Shown one piece after another: positions 17,922-27,757 of a stretch of DNA of 64,000 nt. The stretch's first letter is position 1; the number at the start of each line of letters is the position of its first letter. The translations under genes were made by a program, and so were the position numbers. Origin of the DNA: Eubacteriales bacterium. GTDB lineage: Bacteria > Bacillota > Clostridia > Oscillospirales > CAG-382. The stretch spans positions 62,001 through 126,000 of the forward strand of contig JAQVPJ010000003.1 in the NCBI GenBank assembly GCA_028702135.1, in the 5' to 3' direction. The notes under the pieces were generated by a model that was given only the letters and a program-made list of their open reading frames with translations, was not told the origin of the DNA and did no database searches.

Positions 17922-18764
17922 TTGCCGGAGAAGTGGTTCGTTTATATGCAAAATCAACCTATCGGAATATTCGATTCGGGTTTAGGCGGTTTGACCGCCA
18001 TGAGCGAGATACAGCGCCTGCTGCCCGATGAGGATTTTGTTTATTTCGGAGACACGGCGCGTATACCTTATGGTACACGTTCCCGCCCTGTTATTGAGAA
18101 ATACTCGATGCAGGATTGCAAGTTTTTATTGTCAAAGGGCGTTAAGGCTATCCTGATCGCCTGCGGTACCGTCAGTTCAAATGCTCTCGATTTGCTTGAA
18201 GGGAGCTTTTCGCTGCCAATCATAGGTGTTATCGAAGGAGCAGCAGGACGTGCTGCCGAAATTGCGGAGGCGGGCAACGGTATTGTTTGCGTACTCGGTA
18301 CAGAGGCGACAATAAAGAGCAACTCATTTGTAAATGCAGTTAATAAAATAAATCCGCACCTTAAGGTCATTTCAAAGAGCTGTCCGATGTTTGTTCCTTT
18401 GGTGGAGAACGGTTATACAAATAAGGACAATATAGCGGCCAATGCCATAGCAGATGAATATCTCAGCGAAATTGCATTGCAAAAACCGTCTGCGGTAATT
18501 CTCGGATGTACCCATTATCCTCTGCTTGCGGATGTGATTGGGAACTATCTTCCCGATTCGGCTCTGATAGACTCGGGCAGAGAAGCCGCTTTAATTTTGA
18601 AGGAAAAGCTGTCCGCTTCCGGTCTGCTTACCGGCAGCGGCAGGGGAAATACTGAATATTATACAAGCGATGACATAACATTGTTCGCAAGCCTTGCCAA
18701 ACGGTTTTTGGGCAGCGACATCAGTATGAATACATATAAAACAGATATTGAGAATTTTAGTTAG
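17922..18764 (+). CDS. murI: Glutamate racemase
   Basis: 280 aa from the TTG at 17922; GGAGGAATTAATTA is ideally placed for the TTG, while the internal ATG at 17946 lacks a good RBS. The motif IGIFDSGLGGLTA is followed by two catalytic cysteines, Cys81 in LIACGTVSS and Cys196 in LGCTHYPLL. The usual ACNTASA reads ACGTVSS, a variant also found in clostridial racemases as far as I recall. It supplies D-Glu for peptidoglycan and pairs with the upstream ddl. The downstream genes are DNA-replication related. Confidence 0.95.
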   Translation: MPEKWFVYMQNQPIGIFDSGLGGLTAMSEIQRLLPDEDFVYFGDTARIPYGTRSRPVIEKYSMQDCKFLLSKGVKAILIACGTVSSNALDLLEGSFSLPIIGVIEGAAGRAAEIAEAGNGIVCVLGTEATIKSNSFVNAVNKINPHLKVISKSCPMFVPLVENGYTNKDNIAANAIADEYLSEIALQKPSAVILGCTHYPLLADVIGNYLPDSALIDSGREAALILKEKLSASGLLTGSGRGNTEYYTSDDITLFASLAKRFLGSDISMNTYKTDIENFS

Positions 18765-18846
18765 CAATACTGTTTCACAGATTAGTTCTCGCCGGAAACT
18801 ATTATCTGCTTTGAATAACCACAGCGGCGAAGAAGAGGGATGAAAA

Positions 18847-19320
18847 ATGAAAATACCGATAGATATAAAAATAGATTCCGAACGTATTTACAGCGAGCTC
18901 GGATTTAGAAACGGAGAGGAAGTTCCGGCTCCTGAAACAAGCAGCATGCGTTTCAACGGCTTTATGAAAAAGACAAAGCAAGGCATACAGGTGGAGTACT
19001 CCGAAATCGGAGAGAGCGGGAAGAAGAGCTCGGTTACGACCATTAATACTTTTGGCGACAACAGAATAGTGTCCGTCAACCGTATAGGACAGCTCAACTC
19101 CCATATGGTTTTTGAAGAGGGAAAATGCCATACCTGCATATATGATACCGGATTTTTCCCAATGCACCTGCGAGTCTGCACAAAGGGTCTGACAAACAAC
19201 CTTTCGCTTCAGGGCGGTAAGATCGATATTGATTATTCAGTTGAAATTGTAGGCAACCTTGCAGAAAAAAACAAGCTATCCGTTTCGGTGTCACCTGACA
19301 AGAGCATAATTATCAGTTAA
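18847..19320 (+). CDS. DUF1934 (YwiB-like) beta-barrel protein
   Basis: 157 aa. Recognised by the strand pattern MRFNGFMKKTKQGIQVEYSE and YDTGFFPMHLRV, characteristic of DUF1934/YwiB calycin-like barrels, which are often found near murI or cell-wall genes. Function unknown. RBS AAGAAGAGGG. It begins 82 bp after murI and precedes the dnaD-like gene by 34 bp, probably one transcript. Confidence 0.8.
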   Translation: MKIPIDIKIDSERIYSELGFRNGEEVPAPETSSMRFNGFMKKTKQGIQVEYSEIGESGKKSSVTTINTFGDNRIVSVNRIGQLNSHMVFEEGKCHTCIYDTGFFPMHLRVCTKGLTNNLSLQGGKIDIDYSVEIVGNLAEKNKLSVSVSPDKSIIIS

Positions 19321-19354
19321 ATTATTAAGCAGTAAGGGAGCAGAAGTTTACAGA

Positions 19355-20257
19355 ATGTCCGAATCAACAAGAAAAAGGATTAAAACACCGAACGACAATA
19401 CCATACTTCTACCCCGTGAAGTCGAAAAGCTGCTGAAAAACGCGGGCGCTACGGAATTGAAGGTATTGATATACCTGTTTGCAACCGGAGATTATGCTCC
19501 CGGTGAAACAGCCCGTGAGCTCAGACTTACCGTAAGTGATGTGGAAAGTGCAGTGAGTTTTTGGAGAGGCGCCGGGATTATCGAGCTTTATACAGCAAAA
19601 GAAGCAAAAAAGATCGGTTCTGTCAATCTTTATCAGACCTATGACGCCGATATACTTTCTGCCGCCGTTGAAAAGGATGACGACTTCAAGAACGTCTGCG
19701 ACATGATAGGTGACCTGTTGGGCAGGCTTCTCAATAAAAACGATTATAATTCACTTTTTTATTTATACGATTATGCGGGTATGCCCGCCGATTTTATCTG
19801 CGGTGTCGCGGAATTCTGCTCGCAGGAAAAAAAGCTCAGCATGCAATACATAATGAAAACCGCACTGGGTCTTCACGACGATGGTATAGACAGCTATGAA
19901 AAGCTCGAGCAGCACCTTGCGCACAGAGAAAAAGCACGAACAAGCACCGGTATGCTCCGTAAGTTATGCGGGTTGGGTGAGCGGGAACTAACCACCAAGG
20001 AGAGCAATTTTGTATCAAACTGGTTTATTAAGTGGGATATTCCCTTTGAACTCGTCAGATTGTCATATGAAAAGATGATAAATGCGATCGGAAAGGTTCA
20101 GCTTTCCTATATGAACACTATCCTGAAAAGCTGGTACAACAACGGATACAAAACCCTCGAGGATGTTGAAAAGGGTGACGCAAAGGAATCTGTAGAGAGC
20201 AGTTTTGACACGGATGAATTTTTCGAAGCCGCGGTTAAACGCAGCAGGAATACATAA
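19355..20257 (+). CDS. DnaD domain replication/primosome protein
   Basis: 300 aa. An N-terminal winged-helix region (about 15-85; TELKVLIYLFATGDY) is followed by DnaD_2/DnaB-type helical domains (about 95-270), including the family-defining YxxxIxxxWxxxG element as YMNTILKSWYNNGYKT. Acts in loading the replicative helicase during initiation or restart, with the DnaI/DnaC-like loader encoded 23 bp downstream. The gene pair supports a clostridial primosome operon. Confidence 0.88.
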   Translation: MSESTRKRIKTPNDNTILLPREVEKLLKNAGATELKVLIYLFATGDYAPGETARELRLTVSDVESAVSFWRGAGIIELYTAKEAKKIGSVNLYQTYDADILSAAVEKDDDFKNVCDMIGDLLGRLLNKNDYNSLFYLYDYAGMPADFICGVAEFCSQEKKLSMQYIMKTALGLHDDGIDSYEKLEQHLAHREKARTSTGMLRKLCGLGERELTTKESNFVSNWFIKWDIPFELVRLSYEKMINAIGKVQLSYMNTILKSWYNNGYKTLEDVEKGDAKESVESSFDTDEFFEAAVKRSRNT

Positions 20258-20280
20258 ACATTTAAGGCAGGTGAGCCGCT

Positions 20281-21252
20281 TTGAATATCAACGAAATTTT
20301 ACAGCAAAAGCTGGACAGCCGCATGCATGCCATCAAAGCGGCAGACGAACGCAGCGCTCAACTAAGGCTTGAAATACCTGAAATAGCAGCGATTGACAAT
20401 GACCTACATACCGTTTCGATTAGAATAATGAAAGCTGCCCTCGACGGTAGAGATGAGCTTGACGAGAGGATTACCGCAATAAAAAACGAGAACGACAGTC
20501 TTCTTTTAAAAAGAGCGTCGGTTCTCGAGCAACACGGATACTCCGCTGATTATGACAGCCCCGTGTTTACCTGTGTGAGCTGCTCCGATACGGGATATGT
20601 CGGCCTTAATTTTTGTGAATGTATAAAAAAGGCTTATAACAACGATAGATATACGACTTCCGGACTCGGCAGGGCACTATACGGAAAGGACTTCAACAAT
20701 TTTTCGCTAAAATATTACAGCGGCAAGGGTTCTATCGGAATATCGGATCTTGAAAATATGACAATGATAGTTAACCAGAGCAAGAGATACGCTCAGAGTT
20801 TCAGCCCTGAAAGCGAAAGTGTCCTGATGATTGGCGGAACCGGTCTTGGCAAGACGCATCTTTCTGCCGCTATCGCAAAGGAAGTACTTTCTAAGGGCTT
20901 TTTTGTGTATTATGACAGCGCACAGAGCATCTTTGACACTTACGAATCGGTCAGGTTCGGCAAGGAGAGCAGAGAGAGTGCTAAAAAATACGAGAACTGC
21001 GACCTTTTAATTATCGACGACTTGGGTGCAGAGTGTTTGACACAGTATACCATTGCGGTATTTTCCTCCCTTTTGAATTGGAGAATCACAAACCGCAAAC
21101 AGACGATTATAAGCACAAACTTTACTCCGCAACAGATAAAAAAAAGTTATGGAGAACGTATTTATTCAAGGTTGATGGGTGAGTTTCTTATTATGAAGTT
21201 TACAGGTCAGGATGTACGGCTGTTAAAGCTGTCTGAAAAGACTAAGGTGTAG
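20281..21252 (+). CDS. DnaC/DnaI-like AAA+ helicase loader
   Basis: 323 aa with a TTG start preceded by CAGGTGAG. An N-terminal coiled region (1-85) leads to a Cys cluster (CVSCSDTGYVG..CEC) likely to bind zinc. The AAA+ core has Walker A GGTGLGKTHLSAA, Walker B LLIIDDLGAE and sensor-type IISTNF. Loads the replicative DNA helicase. Directly downstream of the DnaD protein and 4 bp before rnhA, i.e. tightly co-transcribed. Confidence 0.9.
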   Translation: MNINEILQQKLDSRMHAIKAADERSAQLRLEIPEIAAIDNDLHTVSIRIMKAALDGRDELDERITAIKNENDSLLLKRASVLEQHGYSADYDSPVFTCVSCSDTGYVGLNFCECIKKAYNNDRYTTSGLGRALYGKDFNNFSLKYYSGKGSIGISDLENMTMIVNQSKRYAQSFSPESESVLMIGGTGLGKTHLSAAIAKEVLSKGFFVYYDSAQSIFDTYESVRFGKESRESAKKYENCDLLIIDDLGAECLTQYTIAVFSSLLNWRITNRKQTIISTNFTPQQIKKSYGERIYSRLMGEFLIMKFTGQDVRLLKLSEKTKV

Positions 21253-21256
21253 CAGT

Positions 21257-21697
21257 ATGAAAAAAGTAAACATATATACCGACGGTGCGTGCAGGGGAAA
21301 CCCCGGAGCAGGCGGTTACGGAGTAATCCTTGAATACGACGGCAGGGAAAAGGAGTTGTCCGAGGGGTTCGCGGAGACTACCAATAACCGCATGGAGCTT
21401 ACCGCGGCGATTGTGGGGCTTGAAGCTCTAAAACAGCCTTGTGAAGTAACACTCTACAGCGATTCAAAATATCTTGTTTATGCGATAGAAAAAGGATGGC
21501 TTAAAAGCTGGCGTGCAAAGAACTGGAAAAAAAGCGACGGTAAACAGGTGCTTAACATCGACCTTTGGGAGCGCCTTATCCCGCTGATTGAAAAGCACCG
21601 CGTGAGCTTTGTTTGGGTAAAGGGGCACGACGGAAATAAGTATAACGAACGATGTGATACCATCGCCACTACTGCGGCGGATAAAATTATTGTATAA
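21257..21697 (+). CDS. rnhA: Ribonuclease HI
   Basis: 146 aa. The DEDD catalytic set is visible: Asp in YTDGACRGNPG, Glu in NNRMELTA, Asp in LYSDSKYL, and a C-terminal Asp in ERCDTIA, plus the basic protrusion WKKSDGKQVLN. It cuts RNA in RNA:DNA hybrids, removing primers and R-loops. Last gene of the murI-DUF1934-dnaD-dnaI-rnhA cluster. The window also encodes an RNase HIII domain in the RnlA-like fusion at 49.7-51.6 kb. Confidence 0.95.
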   Translation: MKKVNIYTDGACRGNPGAGGYGVILEYDGREKELSEGFAETTNNRMELTAAIVGLEALKQPCEVTLYSDSKYLVYAIEKGWLKSWRAKNWKKSDGKQVLNIDLWERLIPLIEKHRVSFVWVKGHDGNKYNERCDTIATTAADKIIV

Positions 21698-21739
21698 CTT
21701 GTGTATTTTTTTTACTGGTGACTATTTTTCTTCAAAATA

Positions 21740-21768
21740 TTGACATTATTCGTTATATGTGATATTAT
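21740..21768 (+). promoter_or_regulatory. Promoter of the small membrane protein gene
   Basis: TTGACA, 17-nt spacer, TATTAT. Confidence 0.7.
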
Positions 21769-21799
21769 GAATTCAATAATTAAAAAGGAGCTTGATAAT

Positions 21800-22129
21800 A
21801 TGAATAACGGTTACAGTCCATATCAACAGCAGCAGCAACAACCTCAACAGCCGATGTATCAAAAGCCCCCGTCATTGATTGACAGAATATATGGTAGAAA
21901 GACAGACACTCTCCAGAGTCTTTTATCGATTGTCTCATTGATTTTGTTTATTATTGCACCAATAATCTTTTTATACTGTTTTATTATGGGAATAGTCGTA
22001 GCTTCCAATGCGAACCGTCAGGAATTCGCACTTTTTCTTAATTATTTCTTTGACGGGGTATATAAGACAGCCATTTTTATAGCTTTAGGAATGATTCTTG
22101 CGGCTTTCAAAAGAATTATCAGCAAATAA
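21800..22129 (+). CDS. Small two-helix membrane protein with Gln/Pro-rich N-terminus
   Basis: 109 aa from the ATG at 21800 (AAAAAGGAG just upstream; the ORF-track start at 21740 lies inside the promoter). The N-terminal 25 residues are Gln/Pro-rich (YQQQQQQPQQP), followed by two hydrophobic helices separated by a short NANRQEF loop. Cytoplasmic Gln-rich tail plus two-TM layout resembles many unannotated Clostridia proteins. No function can be assigned. Confidence 0.7.
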   Translation: MNNGYSPYQQQQQQPQQPMYQKPPSLIDRIYGRKTDTLQSLLSIVSLILFIIAPIIFLYCFIMGIVVASNANRQEFALFLNYFFDGVYKTAIFIALGMILAAFKRIISK

Positions 22130-22151
22130 TACATAAATATTTTTTACAGCT

Positions 22152-22189
22152 AAAAATTCCCGGCATCCGAAAAGGAGCCGGGAATTTTT
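22152..22189. terminator. Bidirectional terminator between convergent genes
   Basis: AAAAATTCCCGGC..GCCGGGAATTTTTG; symmetrical, serves the plus-strand small membrane protein and the minus-strand giant protease. Confidence 0.9.
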
Positions 22190-22196
22190 GTTATAT

Positions 22197-25100
22197 TCAT
22201 TCTTTCTTTATGGACTTTTTTACCCTTCTGCGGACTACGATATATATCAGAGCCGCTATAAGAGGCAGTACCACGCAGGCTATATATATGCCGTTTAAAG
22301 ATATTGGTTCTGCTTCGGAATTCTCAGGTTTTTGTGAAACTGATGTTTCTGCCTCCCTTGTAACCATGACGGTATAGATTTTTACATTTCCGTCTTCGGC
22401 TATGCAGGTTATTCTTATCGTATTTTCACCAACCTTCAAATCGGGATTTGAAAGCTCGGTATCGCAATTATCACTCTCGGGAGAAAACTCCAAAGTTAAC
22501 TTTTTAACCTCATAAGGTACGGTAAGAGAATAGCGCAGAGTGCTCCGGTGGAATTCGGGAGAAATAGAAAAACCTTTGACAAATAAATATGAAAGATAAC
22601 AGTTATTATCCGGTATTACCTCTTTTTCTCTCTTCACATTTATCGTATATGTAAAGCTCTCTCCCTCGGGATCTTTATAAATCACCATAATCTCAAGCAC
22701 ATCGTTGTCGGGAATAATCGTATTACCCACAATACAGCTTGCGCCGAATGGATACTCGTAGTCAATATCCAGAGCCGCCACACTTGATTTAACAATTATG
22801 TCATACTCGAAAATATCTTTTGAGAAAACAAAGTTATCCGCATTATTTATCTTCAGCTTAAATTCTCCGTTCGAACGCAGATTCACCCTTCTGAGTGTTT
22901 GGGACCCCAAAACGGAATAGCTAAGCCCACCGCTCACTGCGATTATATTATTCAAATCAAAGAGAACCTGCCTGCCCAAAGCTCCCTCTCTTAAAACAAA
23001 TTCAATTTCAAGCACTGTTCTTGTGTTTCTTGTGCTTCCGGTCTTGTCGCTATCGTATGCAATAAAGGATATAAAACCGTTTTCATTGTGAGTAATAAGA
23101 CTCCACGATTGTTCCCTGACGCCTTTATACTCTAACAAATCTGCATTGAAGTCAAGAGTACCGCTGACCGCGTATGCTCCCAACGCACCTTCAAGCTGGA
23201 TTGCGACGATAACCTTTTCTCGGTCGTATATCCTTGAGTTCATAAAGGCATATATTTTCATTCCGCTGGATACCGGTGGAAGGGCGACAACCTCTACACT
23301 CTTATCATACCCCATTATCTGGGCTCTTAGCGCTGAAACATCGCTTTCCGTAATATTGTTGCTCCCATCGATATCCGCCGCTTCTAAGACCGCTTGATTA
23401 AAATCCCCGCCTTTGAAAATCTCCCTATAAACATAGAGATCCTCCGTGCTGATATAACCATCTCCGCTTAAGTCGCCTAAGACACACAGGGAAAGTTTGT
23501 CTATCTCCTCTCCAATGGAATTCATCAGCACCAAAATCATGCCTGTACCCACAACTCCATCGAACGGATTACCCTCACTGTCAAGTAGCTGAACCTCCCC
23601 TTCTGCATCAAGCGCAGCGAGCACCTCTGACGCTTTTGTTCCGGCAGGTATGCCTTTAACAAGCAGGTCGTTCCTGTCTATTTTGTACTTCGCTCCGGCG
23701 TTGAATTTTAGCAGTGCCCTGCTTACCCTGATTTTACATTCTGTGATAAACCTGCCGTCTGTGCTCTCGGCGTAAACCGTAGCAGTACCCACATTCAACG
23801 CGGTAACTAATCCATTATTGTTAATCTTTATTATGTCGATGTCCTTAGTTCTGAAATTAACCGCCACAGGAGACGCTTCTTCGGGCAGATATTGAATATG
23901 AAGCATAATAGTTTCGTTTACGCTCATATACCTCTCGCGGTTGGCAAAACGGATGCTCTCTAATGCAGGAATTATATAGAAATCAACCTTTTTTGTAATA
24001 CCGCACGGAAGAACAATCGTCAAAGTATTCGCTCCTCCGACGGAAAAAATGCTTCCTGACCCAAATTGCTCCGTTCCGATGTATCCATAACCATAGTTAT
24101 ATTTTATTGTTATATTATCGTTAAAAATACCGTCCTGCTCAGATCCCTCGTTATCATGCTCAAGGAGTTCGACATCCGGCATCTCTGTAAGGTCGGTACC
24201 GTTGGCACTTGCGACACGCAATATTTTGTCTGCGGAAACCGAATAATAATTATATCTCTCATCAAGATAATGATATAATCCCCCGGCAGAGAAATCGCTG
24301 AGATATGCCAAGCTCTTAAGGCTGAAAAGTCCGTTTTGCGTAAAAACGGTATTGCCCCTGCCTGTAAGTATCTGTCCGCCGGTGTTATAAACCTGTTTTT
24401 TTGTTACAAGGTCATAAATTCTGCCCGCAGAATATATATAATTACCGCTTACTGAAAATGAGCTGATGTTTATTCCCGTATTAAAGCTGTCTGTCAGGGT
24501 AAGCGACGCAAGATCGTATATGCTCAATGTCCTGCTGTTATACACATAAATCAGGGAATTGTCAGCATATACGCCGCCTGCAGCTATTCCGGTATTATAT
24601 AGTATCTCCTCGACTATGTTGAATATTGTCACCGCTCCGTCGCGTACTGATATCAGTTTATTGTCTGCAACTACAAGCTCCTGCGGAATAAATCCGATTT
24701 CGGTATACTCGCCGTAACCACCCAAGCTCGCCTGTGCGGAATACACAAAGGCGGCTTCCTTAAAGCTAACATATACATTGTCGTCAGACACAAAGACCTG
24801 TTTGGGCATATGTAAAAGGGGAATTTGGTCGACCTGTACGAGCGTATCAGCGTTTATTTTATACAGTACGGGAATATTCTCGCACAGAATATACATCCAT
24901 TCGCCGTAAATGGCAAAGGAGGATATATTTCGTTCCCTGTATATATTACAAAAACTCATATAAAGGCTCTGCTCCGTACTCCCCGCCGAAATTACTTCGT
25001 TATAAACTGCGGCTCTGAACTTCGATGGCGAAAAATCAGATATCGGATTAGCGGAGTTTGAAATAACATCGATAAACCCGTTTTCGTAAAAAACATATAC

Positions 25101-27746
25101 CTTGTTATCAGCTCCGATATAAACGTCCGACACCTTTTCATAAAATACAGCAAGGCACTCGTTTGTAACCGTGTTTATTATGTGTTTGTCGGTAAAAAGA
25201 AGATTACCATAAAACTTTATTGGATTTTCCGATATATTTTCGCTTACTCGCCATAAGCTCTGCTCGTTAATGACAACGCCGCCTATCGCAAACATTCCGC
25301 TTCCGTAAACGATTTTCTTTTCATATGTGTTTGCCGGTAGAAGGTCGGTCAGCTCATTGATTACCGTCCCTGAAGCAATATTGAATATAATAATGCTGTT
25401 GATATCGTCACGGGTGTTGAACATATACAAAAAGTTGCCGTCATTGCTGAAGAACATTTTGTCTATCCGTATGTCAAGCTGCAAAATCGGGGTGATCCCC
25501 CTGTCAGACAGGCTATACTTTTTCAGCGAAGTACCCACAGTATAATAGATATTGTCCGCGATACGGACGCAGGCTGTCATGCTCTCGCCGATGTTAAACT
25601 CCTCTTTAGTACCAAAGCCGCTTTTTACCTTGCTTCTCAGTATACGGGTAATTTTACTGTCGTGGAATAAATATAAATAATCCTCGTCAATATCATAACC
25701 GGTCAGTTTATCCATACGAGTAAAGTACAGGGAGTTGGTAAGATTATTAATGCTGTAAACATTAATCCCCTGTGTGTTTTTTGTATATAAAACAACATAC
25801 CCGTGCTTTTCATCAACGATGGGCTTAACGCTGTCGTTCACATTTAATATATCCGAATCAAAGGTCTTTACATTATTGCTCTGTATTTTAAAAGTATATG
25901 TCCTTGATTGTGTTAGGGTGCTGTTGGTTACGACCAGCGTATGGCTGCCCTCGGTTCCGACTATAGTTTCTCCCGTAAAGCTTATCCCGTCGAGAGTGGA
26001 GCTTCCCGAACCGATTATACGGATACAGACCGGGGTGTCGTATATGCCGCCGTCTGTCACTCCGACAACATACGGCAAATCCAGATTAAGGGTAAACCTT
26101 TTAGAAACGCTGTTGCTGTATGGACCGGAAAGTACAAAAACATGATCCCCGGATTTTGTTATTTTTTGTCCCGAGGCATATGGAACACCGTCCAAAGTCG
26201 CACTGCCCCGTTCAAAGGTGAAGACGGTGTAATCGTCGCTGTGATTATATGTAAGCGGCTTGTTGTCAACGTAAAAGTTTATTGTCCGTGAGTATTCTCC
26301 GTAACTGACCACAAATGTGTGAGAGCCGTTTTTCATCACCTCCAGTGTTTTTGCATACTGGGGTATACCGTCCAGTATGGCATCGCCACGGTTATAGGTT
26401 ATATTCACTTTATTTATGTATGTTTCTCCGTCGAAGATTCCGGTTACTATCGGGTAGTTAACCTGCTCTAAAACTCTTGACGCATTTATAATACCGTAAC
26501 CTCGGAACCTGTTCCATTTGCCCCCGGTGTACTTTAGCAGCGACATGAATTCCTCCGAACCGAAGGTGACATCCTCATCAAGATAGGAAACCGCAAGAGC
26601 TGCGATACCGGATACATAAGCAGCGGAATAGGATGTACCGGAATCGGTGTAATACCTGCTCTCATTGTTTTCATACTTCATGATATATATGCTCTCACCG
26701 GGTGCGGCGATGTCTATGTATTCATTTCGTTGTGAAAATGTGCTTGCGTCGCCGTTTTCCCCAACTGAGGCGACACTGATAACACCGTCATAGGATGCCG
26801 GGTACTCGGGCATATCGCCGTAATCGGTTTCGCCGTGATTGCCTGCTGCGGCTATGAGTATGCAGCCCTTGTTCAGCGCATATTTTATCGCTCCCTCTTC
26901 AGTCGTCCGTTTCGACTGTCCGCTAAAAGACATATTAATTATATCTGCTCCCGCATCCGCAGCGAAATACAACCCCTTAATAACGTTGCTCGACTGAATA
27001 TAATTCGGATCATCAGTAATCTTTACCGGCATTATCGTAGCACCATAGCTGATTCCGGCGGAACCGATTTTGTTGTTTGCCGTTGCCGCTATTAGTCCGC
27101 AAACTGCGGTTCCGTGACCGGACGCATCGCTTGTAACATTTGCTTTCTGCGTTAAGGCGTCATAACCGGATAGTATCAAGCTTCCTGCAAAGTCCTCGTG
27201 GTCCCTGCTTATACCTGTATCAAGCACTGCTACCGTGACATCAGCGTCTCCGCCCGTATAATTCCATGCATCGTATACGTTCATCTCTCTGTAAGCCCAG
27301 ACCTGGGGAAGATATGGATCGTTTGTTGCCGCCGAAATCTGTCTGTTTTGTATATCCTCCTCAATGCAGGAAACCATATCTCCGTGTTCGTCCATAAATG
27401 AGTTGAAATCATCTAAAGTAATAAGAAAAATTCTCTGAGCGCTGTCCGCAAGAAGCGAATAATCCAGCTCTCTTACTATTTCATAAATTCGCGAAAGTGT
27501 AATCTCATCCCTGAACTTTACTATATATTTTTTATTCTCCGTACCGGCAGGCGACATAGTGCTGTTACGTTTAAGAGTGCCGAAAACCTCCGCACTCCCG
27601 CCCATGGATTTTTTTATTTCTTCCCTGCGCCTGCTGTCGAATTCCTCAAAAGGATTCCGGGCATAATCGTACGCTCCCGCCGATAACACAAGGAGCGGGA
27701 GTAACAACAGTATAGAAATAACGATTGCAAGAAAACGCTTTTGCAT
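22197..27746 (-). CDS. Giant membrane-anchored S8 protease with dockerin, cohesin-like and cadherin-like domains
   Basis: 1849 aa from the ATG at 27746 (AAAGGTGGGCAGT upstream; the ORF-track GTG overlaps that RBS). Signal peptide and propeptide (to about 145). The S8 domain has Asp176 (VLDTGI), His211 (GHGTAV) and Ser372 (GTSYSAA). Several short beta repeats around the SATLDG/GDAILDG motif (about 440-640) follow, then a long beta-propeller-like stretch (about 650-1250). After Big2-like segments come a dockerin-like pair (GDLSGDGYISTEDLYVYR; ADIDGSNNITESDVSALR), a cohesin-like domain (VIVAIQLEGALGAYAVSGT, LEYKGV), two cadherin-like beta-sandwich domains, a TM helix and RRRVKKSIKKE. Dockerin and cohesin-like modules in one chain are unusual. 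Co-transcribed with the upstream methyltransferase gene (11-bp gap). Confidence 0.85.
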   Translation of the reverse strand: MQKRFLAIVISILLLLPLLVLSAGAYDYARNPFEEFDSRRREEIKKSMGGSAEVFGTLKRNSTMSPAGTENKKYIVKFRDEITLSRIYEIVRELDYSLLADSAQRIFLITLDDFNSFMDEHGDMVSCIEEDIQNRQISAATNDPYLPQVWAYREMNVYDAWNYTGGDADVTVAVLDTGISRDHEDFAGSLILSGYDALTQKANVTSDASGHGTAVCGLIAATANNKIGSAGISYGATIMPVKITDDPNYIQSSNVIKGLYFAADAGADIINMSFSGQSKRTTEEGAIKYALNKGCILIAAAGNHGETDYGDMPEYPASYDGVISVASVGENGDASTFSQRNEYIDIAAPGESIYIMKYENNESRYYTDSGTSYSAAYVSGIAALAVSYLDEDVTFGSEEFMSLLKYTGGKWNRFRGYGIINASRVLEQVNYPIVTGIFDGETYINKVNITYNRGDAILDGIPQYAKTLEVMKNGSHTFVVSYGEYSRTINFYVDNKPLTYNHSDDYTVFTFERGSATLDGVPYASGQKITKSGDHVFVLSGPYSNSVSKRFTLNLDLPYVVGVTDGGIYDTPVCIRIIGSGSSTLDGISFTGETIVGTEGSHTLVVTNSTLTQSRTYTFKIQSNNVKTFDSDILNVNDSVKPIVDEKHGYVVLYTKNTQGINVYSINNLTNSLYFTRMDKLTGYDIDEDYLYLFHDSKITRILRSKVKSGFGTKEEFNIGESMTACVRIADNIYYTVGTSLKKYSLSDRGITPILQLDIRIDKMFFSNDGNFLYMFNTRDDINSIIIFNIASGTVINELTDLLPANTYEKKIVYGSGMFAIGGVVINEQSLWRVSENISENPIKFYGNLLFTDKHIINTVTNECLAVFYEKVSDVYIGADNKVYVFYENGFIDVISNSANPISDFSPSKFRAAVYNEVISAGSTEQSLYMSFCNIYRERNISSFAIYGEWMYILCENIPVLYKINADTLVQVDQIPLLHMPKQVFVSDDNVYVSFKEAAFVYSAQASLGGYGEYTEIGFIPQELVVADNKLISVRDGAVTIFNIVEEILYNTGIAAGGVYADNSLIYVYNSRTLSIYDLASLTLTDSFNTGINISSFSVSGNYIYSAGRIYDLVTKKQVYNTGGQILTGRGNTVFTQNGLFSLKSLAYLSDFSAGGLYHYLDERYNYYSVSADKILRVASANGTDLTEMPDVELLEHDNEGSEQDGIFNDNITIKYNYGYGYIGTEQFGSGSIFSVGGANTLTIVLPCGITKKVDFYIIPALESIRFANRERYMSVNETIMLHIQYLPEEASPVAVNFRTKDIDIIKINNNGLVTALNVGTATVYAESTDGRFITECKIRVSRALLKFNAGAKYKIDRNDLLVKGIPAGTKASEVLAALDAEGEVQLLDSEGNPFDGVVGTGMILVLMNSIGEEIDKLSLCVLGDLSGDGYISTEDLYVYREIFKGGDFNQAVLEAADIDGSNNITESDVSALRAQIMGYDKSVEVVALPPVSSGMKIYAFMNSRIYDREKVIVAIQLEGALGAYAVSGTLDFNADLLEYKGVREQSWSLITHNENGFISFIAYDSDKTGSTRNTRTVLEIEFVLREGALGRQVLFDLNNIIAVSGGLSYSVLGSQTLRRVNLRSNGEFKLKINNADNFVFSKDIFEYDIIVKSSVAALDIDYEYPFGASCIVGNTIIPDNDVLEIMVIYKDPEGESFTYTINVKREKEVIPDNNCYLSYLFVKGFSISPEFHRSTLRYSLTVPYEVKKLTLEFSPESDNCDTELSNPDLKVGENTIRITCIAEDGNVKIYTVMVTREAETSVSQKPENSEAEPISLNGIYIACVVLPLIAALIYIVVRRRVKKSIKKE

Positions 27747-27757
27747 ACTGCCCACCT

